Source: GCA-002733465 sp965230525 (GTDB lineage Bacteria > Pseudomonadota > Gammaproteobacteria > Enterobacterales > Kangiellaceae). Taken from it: a stretch of DNA of 64,000 nucleotides. Numbering within the stretch: position 1 is the first letter of the stretch; each line of letters starts with the position of its first letter. The stretch lies in contig OZ246008.1 in the NCBI GenBank assembly GCA_965230525.1, positions 2,790,001-2,854,000 on the forward strand, read 5' to 3'. The notes under the pieces are model-generated. The model ran no database searches, was not told the DNA's origin, and saw only the letters and a list, made by a program, of their open reading frames with translations. Of this stretch, positions 18,659 through 28,900 are shown in pieces. Position numbers and translations under genes: made by a program.

Positions 18659-19678
18659 TTAAAAATTAGCGACAGGGGCGCTCGACTCGCGAACAATTAA
18701 TTCGTCCTCAAACCGACTAATGGGAAAATCTAAGGATTTTTGCCGAATGGTTTGAATAAGCAGCTTTACACCTTCCGCGGCCATTGCTTTGATTGGCTGT
18801 TTAACGGTGGTCAGCGAAGGCCATATATAACGTGAGATTGGGGCGTTATCAAACCCACAAACCGACAATTGGTGTGGGACAGATACGCTTCGTTGTGCAG
18901 CAACCTTAAGCACGCCTGCAGCGATAAAGTCGTTGCTCGAAAAAATAGCCGATGGTGGGTTTTTAAGGTTTAGCAAACGTCGGCCACAGTCTTCTCCTGA
19001 GCGAAAAGTAAAATAGCCTTGTTCGAGATATTCGTCTTGAATATCGATAGATGCTTCTTGCATCGCCTTTAAATAGCCATTTAATCTGAGTTCTGAAACA
19101 TTATGTTCAGGGTGACCTTTGATAAAAGCGATTTTAGAGTGACCAAGGGAGATCAAATATCGAGTCATTTGGTAAGCAGCATCTTCGTCGTTGCTAACCA
19201 CGCAGGGAGAGCGATCGAAATCGAGCGTTGGTGCGATTCTGACATAGTTAACTTGCATTTGCTCTAGCATTTCGACCAGTGGTTTCATGTCGGAAAAAGG
19301 CGGTGTCAAAATTAATCCGTCTAAGTGAGCATTGTTTAACAGTGACCGAAGTCGATCTAATAGGTCGATCGCATCATGTTGTTCGGGGTAGATAACTAAG
19401 TTGTAATTTTCTTTTTGGCAGGTTTCTAACGAGCCGGTTTGAATATCGGTAACATAACTTTTATTCGGATTGTCATAAAGCAGACCAATTAAAAAAGATT
19501 GGTTGGTGGCTAAGCCACGCGCTTGTGGGTTAGGGCGATAACCCAAAATTTCAAATGAGCGCTGAACTTTTTCCTTGGTGTCAGCACTAACATTGGATTC
19601 ATTGTTGAGAACTCTCGAGATCGTTTTTTTCGATACACCCGCATGTTTTGCGACATCATTGATAGTTACTTTTTTCAA
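18659..19678 (-). CDS. LacI-family regulator of the glucose/Entner-Doudoroff genes
   Basis: 339 residues. An N-terminal LacI helix-turn-helix (VTINDVAKHAGVSKKTISRVLN, about 3-25) and a hinge with the minor-groove leucine (QARGLA) are followed by a periplasmic-binding-protein-like effector domain (SAIFSSNDFIAAGVLK; VCGFDN; LTTVKQPI). It lies between glk and edd on the same strand, 34 bases after glk. Both neighbouring promoters carry the same TGAYACCGGTGTCA palindrome, so it is the obvious candidate regulator of this block. The effector could be glucose, glucose-6-phosphate or KDPG; this is not visible in sequence. Confidence 0.92.
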   Translation of the reverse strand: MKKVTINDVAKHAGVSKKTISRVLNNESNVSADTKEKVQRSFEILGYRPNPQARGLATNQSFLIGLLYDNPNKSYVTDIQTGSLETCQKENYNLVIYPEQHDAIDLLDRLRSLLNNAHLDGLILTPPFSDMKPLVEMLEQMQVNYVRIAPTLDFDRSPCVVSNDEDAAYQMTRYLISLGHSKIAFIKGHPEHNVSELRLNGYLKAMQEASIDIQDEYLEQGYFTFRSGEDCGRRLLNLKNPPSAIFSSNDFIAAGVLKVAAQRSVSVPHQLSVCGFDNAPISRYIWPSLTTVKQPIKAMAAEGVKLLIQTIRQKSLDFPISRFEDELIVRESSAPVANF

Positions 19679-19712
19679 ACAATATTCTCACTCAATCAGA
19701 CTAAAACGGGCA

Positions 19713-20687
19713 CTAGTTGGTTTGATCAAAATAGGCGGCAGCGCCTAGTAGTGCTGAGTTTCCTTCAGTGACTAGATTAACCGGAACTTTAGTCAGTATT
19801 TCGCTCATTTGGCCTTTGCTAGCAAACCCTTGGACAAAATCACTGGCTAATAAAAAGTCACTAAAGCGAAGCAAAATGCCGCCTCCCAAATATACTCCAC
19901 CCGTTGCGCCTAAAGCTAAGGCAAGGTCGCCAGCAGCTTGTCCAAGCCAACGACAAAATAGGCTCAGGGTTCGGTAAGCCAATGATGATGGATCAGAAAG
20001 CGCTTGTTTGCAAATTTCTGGCGCTTGCAATGGGGTGAAGGGCGCTCCTTCGAGTTGACCCAACGCATAATAAAGATTGGCTAGCCCTGGGCCCGAAAAT
20101 ACCGTTTCTATGGAGACATGATCAAATCGCTGATGAAGCAATTTAACTAACTCGGCTTGTTGTTCGGTCTTTGCTGCCAAGCTAATGTGCCCACCTTCTG
20201 CCGGTAAAACCATCCACGAATTTCCATTGGGAATTAAACCGGCAGCACCAAAACCTGTGCCGGGACCAAGAACAGCAATCGGTGCTGGTGCAGAAATTTC
20301 GCCTTGATTAATACAAATTAGCTTGTCTGCTTCGACCAATGGAGCGGCAAACGCATGTGCCGCAAAATCGTTAATGACTTGCAGTTTATTGAGGTTTAAC
20401 TGCTTTTCGACTTGTGCGCGAGAAAAACTCCAATTTAAATTGGTCACTTTAATGTGATCCCCCGTCACTGGACCTGCTACTGCTAAACACGCCCCAGCCA
20501 CCGCCGGCTTTTGGATGACTTGTAAGTAGTGAGCGGTAGCCTGATCGATATTGTCGAACTCGCAACTGGGAAAGGTATATCTTTGCTCAATGGTGTAGCC
20601 ACTAGTATTTTCACAAGGACTCGCCAGTCCAAACCGAGCATTGGTTCCGCCGATATCTGCGACGATGTAGGGCAAATCACTTGTCAT
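19713..20687 (-). CDS. glk: Glucokinase (ROK-unrelated Glk type)
   Basis: 324 residues, matching the E. coli Glk family length. An N-terminal phosphate-binding motif (VADIGGTNARFGLA, about 8-21), a LAVAGPV segment, the catalytic-Asp region VINDFAAHAFA and the adenosine-binding VLGPGTGFGAAGL and GGVYLGGGI motifs are present. It phosphorylates cytoplasmic glucose, the end product of the maltodextrin genes next door, for entry into Zwf or Pgi. First gene of the minus-strand block; its promoter region is shared with the divergent malR-like gene and contains an operator at 20734-20751. Confidence 0.96.
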   Translation of the reverse strand: MTSDLPYIVADIGGTNARFGLASPCENTSGYTIEQRYTFPSCEFDNIDQATAHYLQVIQKPAVAGACLAVAGPVTGDHIKVTNLNWSFSRAQVEKQLNLNKLQVINDFAAHAFAAPLVEADKLICINQGEISAPAPIAVLGPGTGFGAAGLIPNGNSWMVLPAEGGHISLAAKTEQQAELVKLLHQRFDHVSIETVFSGPGLANLYYALGQLEGAPFTPLQAPEICKQALSDPSSLAYRTLSLFCRWLGQAAGDLALALGATGGVYLGGGILLRFSDFLLASDFVQGFASKGQMSEILTKVPVNLVTEGNSALLGAAAYFDQTN

Positions 20688-20733
20688 CTATCCAACTCTT
20701 GATCTTGTTATTTAATATTGCACAAATTTCGGC

Positions 20734-20751
20734 AATGATACCGGTGTCATT
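20734..20751. promoter_or_regulatory. LacI-family operator in the glk/malR-like divergent promoter region
   Basis: AATGATACCGGTGTCATT: an 18-bp palindrome with a single mismatched pair, sharing the ACCGGTGTCA core with the perfect site at 18581-18596. It lies 47 bases upstream of the glk start codon. Its match to the edd site rather than to the TACGTA-centred maltodextrin sites suggests it belongs to the glucose regulator. Confidence 0.8.
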
Positions 20752-20913
20752 GTTGTTTTGTCAAAGCTGAATCTGGTAATTATGCGCAATATTGACGAAT
20801 AACATGGAAGTTGACTTTCATAGCGCTGGTCTATGCGGTATATTTCCTGCTATTCCAGAAAAATTCAATTTGGCCTGCTTGCCGGCGAAAAAGAGCTTTA
20901 AAGAGGAAAATGA

Positions 20914-21960
20914 GTGACGTCTAACGACTTTATAAAAGGCAAGGCCACATCTTTTGATATTGCTTATCGTGCCGGTGTTTCACAGTCTACAGTCTCTAGA
21001 GCGCTCAGAGATAGCGAGCTGGTAAACCTCGAAACGCGCAAAAAGATTAAAGCCATCGCTAAAGAGCTTAATTATAAAGTTGATAAAAATGCCAGTAATT
21101 TGCGCACCAAACAAAGTACCACATTGGCGTTGCTGCTATTTGAAGATCCAACCAATGATGAGTCTCAAATAAACCCATTCTTTCTTTCGATGCTCGGAAG
21201 CATTACGCGAGCCTGCGCCTCGCAAGGTTACGATTTATTGGTTTCATTTCAACAATTAAGTAACGATTGGCAAGCGGATTATGAAGATTGTCATAAAGCG
21301 GATGGTATTATCTTGTTGGGCTACGGCGATTTTGAAGCCTATCAAAACAAATTGGATCAGTTGGAATCACAAGGTACACATTTTGTATTGTGGGGAGCGG
21401 GTAAGAGCAAGTCTCACGGTGTGGTGATAGGTTGTGATAACGTTAAAGGTGGCTTTGACTTAACCCAACATCTGATTGAATTGGGGCGCAAAAAAATCGC
21501 TTTTATCGGTGGTGTATCTAGTGGCAGCCCCGAGTTTTTAGATCGCTATCAAGGCAGCTTACAAGCGATTGAAAAAGCGGGTTTACAGCCCGATAAAAAT
21601 CTACAGTTCGATGCGATTACCAACGAGCAATCAGGTTACCAAGCGGCTAGTCAATTAATTGAGTCTGGTCAGGATTTTGATGCAGTGTTTTGTGCAAGTG
21701 ATTTGATAGCTGTTGGTGCAATTAAAGCATTAAGAGAAAATGATTACTTAGTGCCCAACGATGTCGCTGTTGTCGGCTACGATGATATTCCGCTGGCAGA
21801 ATACGTACGACCCTCGTTAACCACCGCCCATCAAGATACTAAGACGGCTGGCGAAGTGTTGGTAAAAAATTTAATTAAACTGATCAACAACGAACCTGCA
21901 AAAGGGGAAGTTATTCCTGCAACACTGAAAATCAGAGAGTCGTGTGGTTGTAAACTTTAG
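20914..21960 (+). CDS. LacI-family regulator, MalR-like
   Basis: 348 residues. Helix-turn-helix at about 14-35 (FDIAYRAGVSQSTVSRALRD), hinge leucine in NASNLR, then an effector domain with DAVFCASDLIAVGAIKAL and VVGYDDIPLAEYVRP. The GTG at 20914 has an excellent AGAGGAAAA ribosome site; the overlapping ATG at 20910 hits a stop after four codons. It is divergent from glk and 28 bases short of a convergent amylase gene. Position at the edge of the maltodextrin locus makes it the likely ligand of the TACGTA-centred palindromes at 25455, 25495, 25750 and 41875. The name MalR is inference. Confidence 0.9.
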   Translation: MTSNDFIKGKATSFDIAYRAGVSQSTVSRALRDSELVNLETRKKIKAIAKELNYKVDKNASNLRTKQSTTLALLLFEDPTNDESQINPFFLSMLGSITRACASQGYDLLVSFQQLSNDWQADYEDCHKADGIILLGYGDFEAYQNKLDQLESQGTHFVLWGAGKSKSHGVVIGCDNVKGGFDLTQHLIELGRKKIAFIGGVSSGSPEFLDRYQGSLQAIEKAGLQPDKNLQFDAITNEQSGYQAASQLIESGQDFDAVFCASDLIAVGAIKALRENDYLVPNDVAVVGYDDIPLAEYVRPSLTTAHQDTKTAGEVLVKNLIKLINNEPAKGEVIPATLKIRESCGCKL

Positions 21961-21988
21961 TACAAGTTATTCTATCAATAAAAAATAG

Positions 21989-23695
21989 CTAGTTTGACAT
22001 TCGTTGTTGTAATAAAGCAACCAATTCTTGATGAGTGTTAGCCTGATTAAATAAAAGCACTTTCACACCGTGAGCATCAACCTTAGTGCTTAAAGTTTGA
22101 TTGTCTTCGATACTGAACGCTTGTTGAGTGAATGCATCGGTCCAAACCCCCTTTGATAGGAATTGGTCAATCTTAAATTGATGTACTTGTTCACCTTTAT
22201 TGAGTAATACCAGCGCAGTTTGATATTGACCCTCATGCTCATAAATTCTTAGGAATGAAGCGTGATCGCCCTTTAATTGGATATTAACCTGCAATCCCTT
22301 TTGAAGCGCAATTGATTGCTTCCTTAAGTTTGCAATTTTAGTCAGTGAATTATGAATAGGGTGCGACTTGGCTTTTTCTATATTATCTTGGCCAAAATAA
22401 TTACGATTACCCTGATGCTCAGTTTTGCCAGCCATAAAACCGATTTCCGAGCCATAATAAATCACCGGAATACCGCGCGAAGTAAATAGCCAATTATGAG
22501 CATCAATAAAGCCCGATTCCGTTGCATTAATTCTCGACATATCGTGGTTATCGTAAAATGTCATTAATTCGTAGGGATTGGCATAAGGCGAACTTTCTAA
22601 ATAAAGATAGTTAGCCAATTCTGCAAAATCGCTGTTGGCATTTTCAAAAACTTTGAGCATTGCTTCCCGACCCGGAAAGTCGAGTACGCTTACGGAGCCA
22701 TTTTCAGGATGAGTATGTTGCGCAATAAACTCTGGGTCAAAAGAATAGCTTTCCGCAAACATAAAAAAATCTTTGTGTTTGCTTCTAATATTGTCAGCAA
22801 ATTTTTTCCAGAAATGATGCGGCATATGCTTAATGGTATCGATTCGAAACGCGTCCGCGCCTTGATCTATCCAATGCAGATATGCTCTCGTAAAATAGTC
22901 AAGTACTTCAGGTGAATTCTCGTTCATGTCAGATAACTGCATGATATCAGGTTGCTGATTATAAAATTGATGCAGTGGATTATTTGGGTCAAGCTCACTG
23001 GGATGTAAATTTTGGTGATCGGCAACTAGTGAGCCATCCTGTTCGAAAATTTGACCAAATTTTTCTTGTTGTTTTGGTTTCATGGTATAGGCGGGCGAAC
23101 CATGGTTGGTGACGATATCAAGCACCGTTTTAATTTGTTTACTTTTAAGCGTTTGGGTCAGCTCTTTAAACGAAAAATTTTCAGAGGGAAGGTGTTCATC
23201 CACTTTAAAAAAATTTGAGCCCCAATAACCGTGATACCCGGATTTGCCGCCGTCTTTGAATGCGCCACCAAAGGTTATCGGTTCACCACCTGCAAAGGCT
23301 TGGTCGGGTTGGTCAACGATTGGTGTTAGCCAGATGGCTGTAAACCCCATTGCTTTTATATACTCTGCATTTTCAGCGATACCTTTAAAATCGCCACCCA
23401 AATAACCAACATAAGCTTTGTCGCCTTTAGGGCCAATTAACTCCCCATTGAACGAAGGAAACTCTCCACCTTGTTGCGGGTAATTATTACTTGGATCACC
23501 ATCAACAAATCGATCGGTCATCAAAAAGTAAACAGCTTCGCTAGCGAAATCATTTGTGGTTCCAAAGTAACTCTTTTTCTCAGTGGGTTCATTCGCTTCT
23601 TTGGTTGCTATTGTTTGAGGTTGGCAACCGAATAGGAGTGATAAGCTAGCCGCTATAACACTGGATTTAAATAATGTGAAGGTAGTAGTTTTCAA
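21989..23695 (-). CDS. GH13 alpha-amylase-family lipoprotein
   Basis: 568 residues. A lipoprotein signal (SLLFGC, lipidated C24) places it in the periplasm or on the outer membrane. A complete GH13 barrel follows, with region I DIVTNH (193-198), nucleophile D286 (AFRID), acid/base E315 (MFAES) and transition-state D385 (NHD), then a beta domain. It should hydrolyse alpha-1,4 bonds in starch or maltodextrins. The start is a TTG at 23695 with AAGAGAA upstream; no in-frame ATG is available. It lies 124 bases after the MFS transporter on the same strand. The two repeated TTCTCTTAAAATG boxes in the gap are noted but unexplained. Confidence 0.92.
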   Translation of the reverse strand: MKTTTFTLFKSSVIAASLSLLFGCQPQTIATKEANEPTEKKSYFGTTNDFASEAVYFLMTDRFVDGDPSNNYPQQGGEFPSFNGELIGPKGDKAYVGYLGGDFKGIAENAEYIKAMGFTAIWLTPIVDQPDQAFAGGEPITFGGAFKDGGKSGYHGYWGSNFFKVDEHLPSENFSFKELTQTLKSKQIKTVLDIVTNHGSPAYTMKPKQQEKFGQIFEQDGSLVADHQNLHPSELDPNNPLHQFYNQQPDIMQLSDMNENSPEVLDYFTRAYLHWIDQGADAFRIDTIKHMPHHFWKKFADNIRSKHKDFFMFAESYSFDPEFIAQHTHPENGSVSVLDFPGREAMLKVFENANSDFAELANYLYLESSPYANPYELMTFYDNHDMSRINATESGFIDAHNWLFTSRGIPVIYYGSEIGFMAGKTEHQGNRNYFGQDNIEKAKSHPIHNSLTKIANLRKQSIALQKGLQVNIQLKGDHASFLRIYEHEGQYQTALVLLNKGEQVHQFKIDQFLSKGVWTDAFTQQAFSIEDNQTLSTKVDAHGVKVLLFNQANTHQELVALLQQRMSN

Positions 23696-23819
23696 AATGG
23701 ATTCTCTTAAAATGTTTTCTCTTAAAATGCATTTTCTAAAAAATAATCTTTCTTAAAAAACGTCACTATTAATGTTTTTTATTTGAGTCTGTCAGCAAAC
23801 AGTGCTTATTTGGGTTGTT

Positions 23820-25364
23820 CTACGCGCTGGGTTGTTCTACACGCAATGTAAGAGCGCTTGCGATTAACATACTTACGCCGCCAATAACTATCGCATAGAT
23901 AGTTTCGCCAGCAAAAAATTTATTGACTAAAAAGCCTAATATTGATGCAGCTAGAATTTGTGGCAGGACAATGAAAAAATTGAATATTCCCATAAATAAT
24001 CCCATCTTATTACCTGGTATAGTGTTTGATAATAGAGCATAGGGAAGGGAGAGGATGGAAGCCCATGCAAAACCAACCGCAACCATCGGAATAATGAGCA
24101 GGGTAGGGTCGCCAATCAGTCTAAATGAGATAAAACCAAATCCGCCTAGCGCTAAATTGAGCATGTGAGTTTTTTTGATGTCAAACCTTTTTACCATGAA
24201 TGGTATTGTTACCGCAGCCAGCACCGCAGCGATGTTGTAAGTCGACATCAGTACACCAATCCAATCTGCACCATCATTAAAAGCCTTAGAAGTTACATCG
24301 CTAGTCCCGTAGTGAAAAGAAGTGACAGCAGGCGTGGATGAAGACCACCATGCAAAAAACGGAAACCAAGAAAAAAACTGAACAGCTGCCAATTTTTTCA
24401 TCGCGCTAGGCATGTTAAATAAATCAAGCATAATCACCGAGAATCCATTGTCCTCCTGACCTCGTATTTTTAAGACCCCAGCGATTAATTGGAAGAGTCC
24501 AAATAGCGCCAAACCTAGAGAAAGTAAGAATAGGTTGCGATCGAGGTGCTCAATTAATTGATAAACAATAACGGTGAGTATCACTCCAAGGAGCAACCAA
24601 CTAAAGCCACCTTTAAAATATTGTTGTACCGAGCGTTGATAATTGGGTTCAATTAATTCTGGATTATTTTCCTTCTCTGCTTGCTCAAATGCTTTTAGTT
24701 CTTCTGGCGAATATTCTTTGGTTTTGTAAACCGTCCACAACACCGAAACGAGAAAGAAAAAACCGCCACAATAAAATGCAAACTTAACGGAGTCGGGAAT
24801 GCTACCCGCTTCAGCTTGATTGCTAATATTAAACCAATTAGTCATCATCCAAGGAAGTGAGGATGCAATCACAGAGGCTACGCTAATAAAGAAGCTTTGA
24901 AAGGCGTAACCTTTACCACGTTGACTAGGAGGTAGCATGTCTCCGACAAATGCTCGAGTAGGTTCCATACAAATGTTAATTGAGGCGTCCATGATCCAAA
25001 GCATTCCGGCAGCAATCCACAAGGTGGGGGAGTGCGGCATAATAAACAGCGAAATGCTGGCCAAAATTGCTCCCCAAAGAAAGTAAGGTCGACGCCGGCC
25101 CAATCGAGTCCAAGTTTTATCGCTGAAATAGCCAATGATCGGTTGGACAAAGAGTCCAGTGATGGGAGCGGCAACCCATAAGATAGTCATATTGCTGTAA
25201 TCAGCACCCAAAGTCTGGAAAATTCGACTGACATTAGTATTTTGTAATGCAAAGCCAAATTGAATTCCGAAAAATCCAAAACACATATTCCATATTTGCC
25301 AGAAGGACAATTCGGGTCTGCTATTCATTACCGCTCCAAAAATTGAGTCGGTTGCTATAGACAA
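23820..25364 (-). CDS. MFS sugar transporter (maltose/maltodextrin or glucose importer, GPH/SUT-like)
   Basis: 514 residues, about twelve transmembrane helices. The loop after helix 2 has DKTWTRLGRRRPY, a variant of the MFS A-motif characteristic of sucrose/maltose (SUT/GPH-like) symporters, and a central cytoplasmic loop of about 50 residues separates the two halves. It is an inner-membrane importer for the products of periplasmic starch breakdown. Its start faces the first TonB receptor across a 575-base control region containing three TACGTA-centred operators. It probably forms an operon with the GH13 lipoprotein gene downstream. Substrate is inferred from context. Confidence 0.88.
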   Translation of the reverse strand: MSIATDSIFGAVMNSRPELSFWQIWNMCFGFFGIQFGFALQNTNVSRIFQTLGADYSNMTILWVAAPITGLFVQPIIGYFSDKTWTRLGRRRPYFLWGAILASISLFIMPHSPTLWIAAGMLWIMDASINICMEPTRAFVGDMLPPSQRGKGYAFQSFFISVASVIASSLPWMMTNWFNISNQAEAGSIPDSVKFAFYCGGFFFLVSVLWTVYKTKEYSPEELKAFEQAEKENNPELIEPNYQRSVQQYFKGGFSWLLLGVILTVIVYQLIEHLDRNLFLLSLGLALFGLFQLIAGVLKIRGQEDNGFSVIMLDLFNMPSAMKKLAAVQFFSWFPFFAWWSSSTPAVTSFHYGTSDVTSKAFNDGADWIGVLMSTYNIAAVLAAVTIPFMVKRFDIKKTHMLNLALGGFGFISFRLIGDPTLLIIPMVAVGFAWASILSLPYALLSNTIPGNKMGLFMGIFNFFIVLPQILAASILGFLVNKFFAGETIYAIVIGGVSMLIASALTLRVEQPSA

Positions 25365-25454
25365 GTCAGGCCTGTCCCCACAACCAGTAGTGTTTATTTA
25401 TAGTTATAAGGCTCGAATCTACGAGCTAATAAATCAAAATGCTATCATTTTTTA

Positions 25455-25470
25455 ATACATACGTATGCAT
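25455..25470. promoter_or_regulatory. MalR-type operator 1
   Basis: ATACATACGTATGCAT, a 16-bp palindrome with one mismatched pair, central CpG. It lies 91 bases upstream of the MFS start codon. Confidence 0.75.
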
Positions 25471-25494
25471 CATCTCTTTATAAATCTTATCGGG

Positions 25495-25510
25495 TTGCAT
25501 ACGTATTCAA
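25495..25510. promoter_or_regulatory. MalR-type operator 2
   Basis: TTGCATACGTATTCAA, palindromic with one mismatched pair. It is in helical phase with operator 1 (40 bp between centres), which suits cooperative binding or looping by a LacI-family protein. Confidence 0.75.
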
Positions 25511-25749
25511 TGCATTTCTGAGCGAATGTAAATTAAGCCGATTAGCAAAATTTCTTGCGCTTGGTCGGGTATGTTTTATTTAGTACTTAAACAGGTCTGG
25601 AATATCTCAAGCTTGCTATTGTCTCGCCCTCGCGCAATTTTAGCATTAGCGACTTTATCCGTGATCTCAGATTTTTACTTCAAATCTTAGCTAAATGTAA
25701 GCGCTGACATTTGAGCCTGGTTGTTACCAATAAGGCGTTTTGAGGTTTT

Positions 25750-25763
25750 TGAATACGTATGCA
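25750..25763. promoter_or_regulatory. MalR-type operator 3
   Basis: TGAATACGTATGCA, the same core as the site at 41875-41888 (14 of 14 identical). It lies about 177 bases upstream of the TonB receptor ATG. Confidence 0.75.
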
Positions 25764-25939
25764 TTTTTTTGTGTCGTATTGTTTTTTGTGATTATTATGG
25801 TCGCTAATCTGCGATTGCATCGGCTCTTACTTGGCTATGGATTATTAAGAATATGTTCAACAGCCCGACAAGAACTTATGAACCAACTAATCGTAAGAAA
25901 AAATAATAATTCTAAGCAAAGTTACAGTGGGAGCGTCAT

Positions 25940-28900
25940 ATGGCAAAAGCCAACAACCGTATTAAGCAAACTCTAGTTAATCCTAGTGTCTCTAATATTC
26001 TCAAACCAAGCTTATTAACGCTGGCGCTTTTTAGTGCAGGGGTTTCAGCTGAATTGGTCTCCGCGCAAGAACAGCGAATCCAAAACAACAAGCAGAAAGT
26101 TGTTTTTAAGGTTGCTCAAGCCGAAGAGGAATCTAACGCTGAATCCACTGAGGAAGCTGAAGACGAACAAGTGGTCGTTATTACCGGCTACCGCGGCAGT
26201 CTGATTCGCTCGATAGACGAAAAGCGAGCGGCTGATACTGTGACTGAGCAAGTAAGCGCTGATGATTTAGGCTCGTTGCCCGATGTATCTATCGCCGATG
26301 CATTGACTCGCTTACCCGGAGTATCCGCAATTCGAACCGGCGGTAAAGCATCCGAAATCAATATTCGGGGTTTATCTGGAATTTTTGTTCATACCACTCT
26401 AAATGGACGTGAGCAGGTTGCTACCAGCGGTAGTCGAAGCGTGGAGTTCGCCCAATATCCGTCCGAGTTAATATCCGGCGCAACTGTTTATAAATCACAA
26501 CGTGCTTCGTTAATTGAAGGCGGTGTTGCGGGTTCGGTGGATTTAAAAACAGCCAGCCCACTGGCCAACGCCGAACAACATCGCTTTAGCGCAAACCTTC
26601 GCGGTATGTTTAATGATCGTGCTGACGAAATTTATGACGCGCAAGAAAGTGGCCATCGCTTTAGTTTGTCTTATCAAGGTAAATTTGCAGACGACACGCT
26701 CGGAGTCGCTCTTGGCTATGCAAGGTTATTTCAGCCAAGCGTTGCGACCCAATTTATCGGCCTGTCTTACAGTGCGCGTCGAGATGTCGATAATCTTGCC
26801 GGTGATACAGATGGACCAGATAGCAACCCAGCAGCAGAGTATTTAAGCGAAGGCTTTGAAATGCAGCACAAAGGCGGAGAGTCGACTCGCGACGGTTATG
26901 TTGCCGCCATAGAATGGGCTCCTAACAATACCTTTAAATTAAAGGCAGATACTTTTATTTCTAAATTCGACGAGCAAGCGTTTGCAAGAGGGTTTCGAGT
27001 TAAGTTTGATTCAGGCACAGCGATTATAAATAACCCAATCCTTGATGATAATGCGGTCATTGGTGCAGACTTTAATCGCGCGCGTATCGGTGGAAATACG
27101 CGTGTGGAAATGGTCAATGACAATAACGTTAAAGTTGATGATTCTGAAGCATTTGGTTTAAACGCCGAATGGATATTGACTGACCAATTTACTTTAACTG
27201 GTGACTTATCTCGATCCGCAGCAACCAGTGATTTTAGAAATGGTTTGCTATGGACACTAGCGGCAGAAGATGCCAACGCCGCCGAGCCAGTATTTGATAA
27301 CGATGTTGCTATTTCTTATCGACTAAACGGCTTGAATTTACCCGACGTTGGGTTTAATCAAAACTTTACAGATATTAATCGAATGATGCTGAGTAAGTAC
27401 GGTATTTATCCCTATGTTTTTGATGATGCGTTGAATGCCGCAAGATTTGATGGCGTTTACGAGTTTAGAAATAATGATTTCTTCACTACTTTTGAAGCAG
27501 GCATACGCTACTCAGAAAGGCACTATCGTAACAAACGATCTGTTTTTGAATATGGCGCAGACAATACTTTTTCATCTGCCGAACCACCATTAAGACTCAC
27601 CAGCGATATGACAACGGTGGTCGATTTTCAAGGTGCTTTTGCTGGTTTCCCTAGCTATTTAGCCATTGATTACAACGCAGCATTAAGCGCTTGGTTCCCA
27701 AATGGCGTCCCACAACCAGTCACCACATGGGGAGCGAATTCTGAAGGTGAAATAAATAACCGTTATGATTGGTCAGTCAAACAAAGTGGTCAAGTGTGGG
27801 AAGATGTTACTTCAGGATACTTTGTTGCCAATATTGATACTGAGTTTGGAAATTTACCAGTCACTGGTAATGTTGGCATGCGAATCGTTCATACTGATCA
27901 AAGAGCGTCGACGTTAGTTAATGTTGGCGGTGATCCTGCGCTGGGCGCGCAAAACATTGTTGACGAAGCAGGTCTAGTAAACTCTGACTATGCACCTGGT
28001 ATTGAAGGTATTGATTACACTGATTACCTACCGCAATTAAACTTAAATTTTAAAATTACTGATAACAGCCAAATTCGATTTGCAGCGGCTAGAGTAATGG
28101 CTCGCTCGCAAATCAATCGACTCGCGTCAGATACAAGTATTAGCTACGATGAGGATGATGGAGAAGCTCACGCTTCTAGTACCAACAGTCCGTATTTAAA
28201 ACCTTTCTTGGCTAATCAGTACGACTTGTCTTATGAGTACTATTTTTCTGATACAGAAGGCGCTTTTGTCGTTGCTTACTTCCACAAAGATCTAAAAAAC
28301 TTTGTACAAACCTTTACCGACAATGATTTCGTATTTGCTGACAATGGCATTATTTTGCCGGAATATGTACCAGGTTTTGAGCCCGATAACCCCGACAGTA
28401 ACCCACCACTACGCGCGGTTGATGGCAGTTTTACCACATCGGTTAATAACGCCAATGGCGGTTACTTTAGAGGGATCGAACTTGCATATACTCAAGTATT
28501 TACCAATTTACCTGATTTTTGGTCTGGTCTAGGCGTGTCAGCAAGTTACGCGTATACCGAAAGTAAGATTGATGCAATTGCTGGGCTGACGACGAGTGAC
28601 TTACCAGGTCCAACGGTCGAAACAACTTTCCCGGGCTTGTCAAAGAATGTTGTGAATGCCGCTCTGTTTTGGGGCTATGAAGGATTTGATACGCGTTTAA
28701 ATGTTAGACACCGTTCTAAATTTGTCTCTTCTCAATTTGCTGTCGATGAGCAGCAAACTTTCTTCGATGGTGAGACAGTTTTTGATTACCAAGCTTCGTA
28801 CCAAATTAACGATAATTTTAGCGTGATGTTTCAAGCAATTAACCTAACCGATGAGCCAACAAAAAGCTTCTTCGGGCAGGAGTCGCAAACTGGCACATTG

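Larger units (their letters stand above)
25365..25939. promoter_or_regulatory. Divergent control region of the MFS and TonB receptor genes
   Basis: 575 bases with no convincing gene (the 78-codon ORF at 25740 overlaps an operator and the receptor start). It holds three operator-like palindromes (25455-25470, 25495-25510, 25750-25763). The first two are 40 bp centre to centre, close to four helical turns, on the MFS side; the third is nearer the receptor. Promoter hexamers are not clear enough to place. Confidence 0.7.

Noticed and set aside
25740..25976. 78-codon ORF upstream of the first TonB receptor
   Set aside because: Begins beside an operator, overlaps the receptor start and has no ribosome site.
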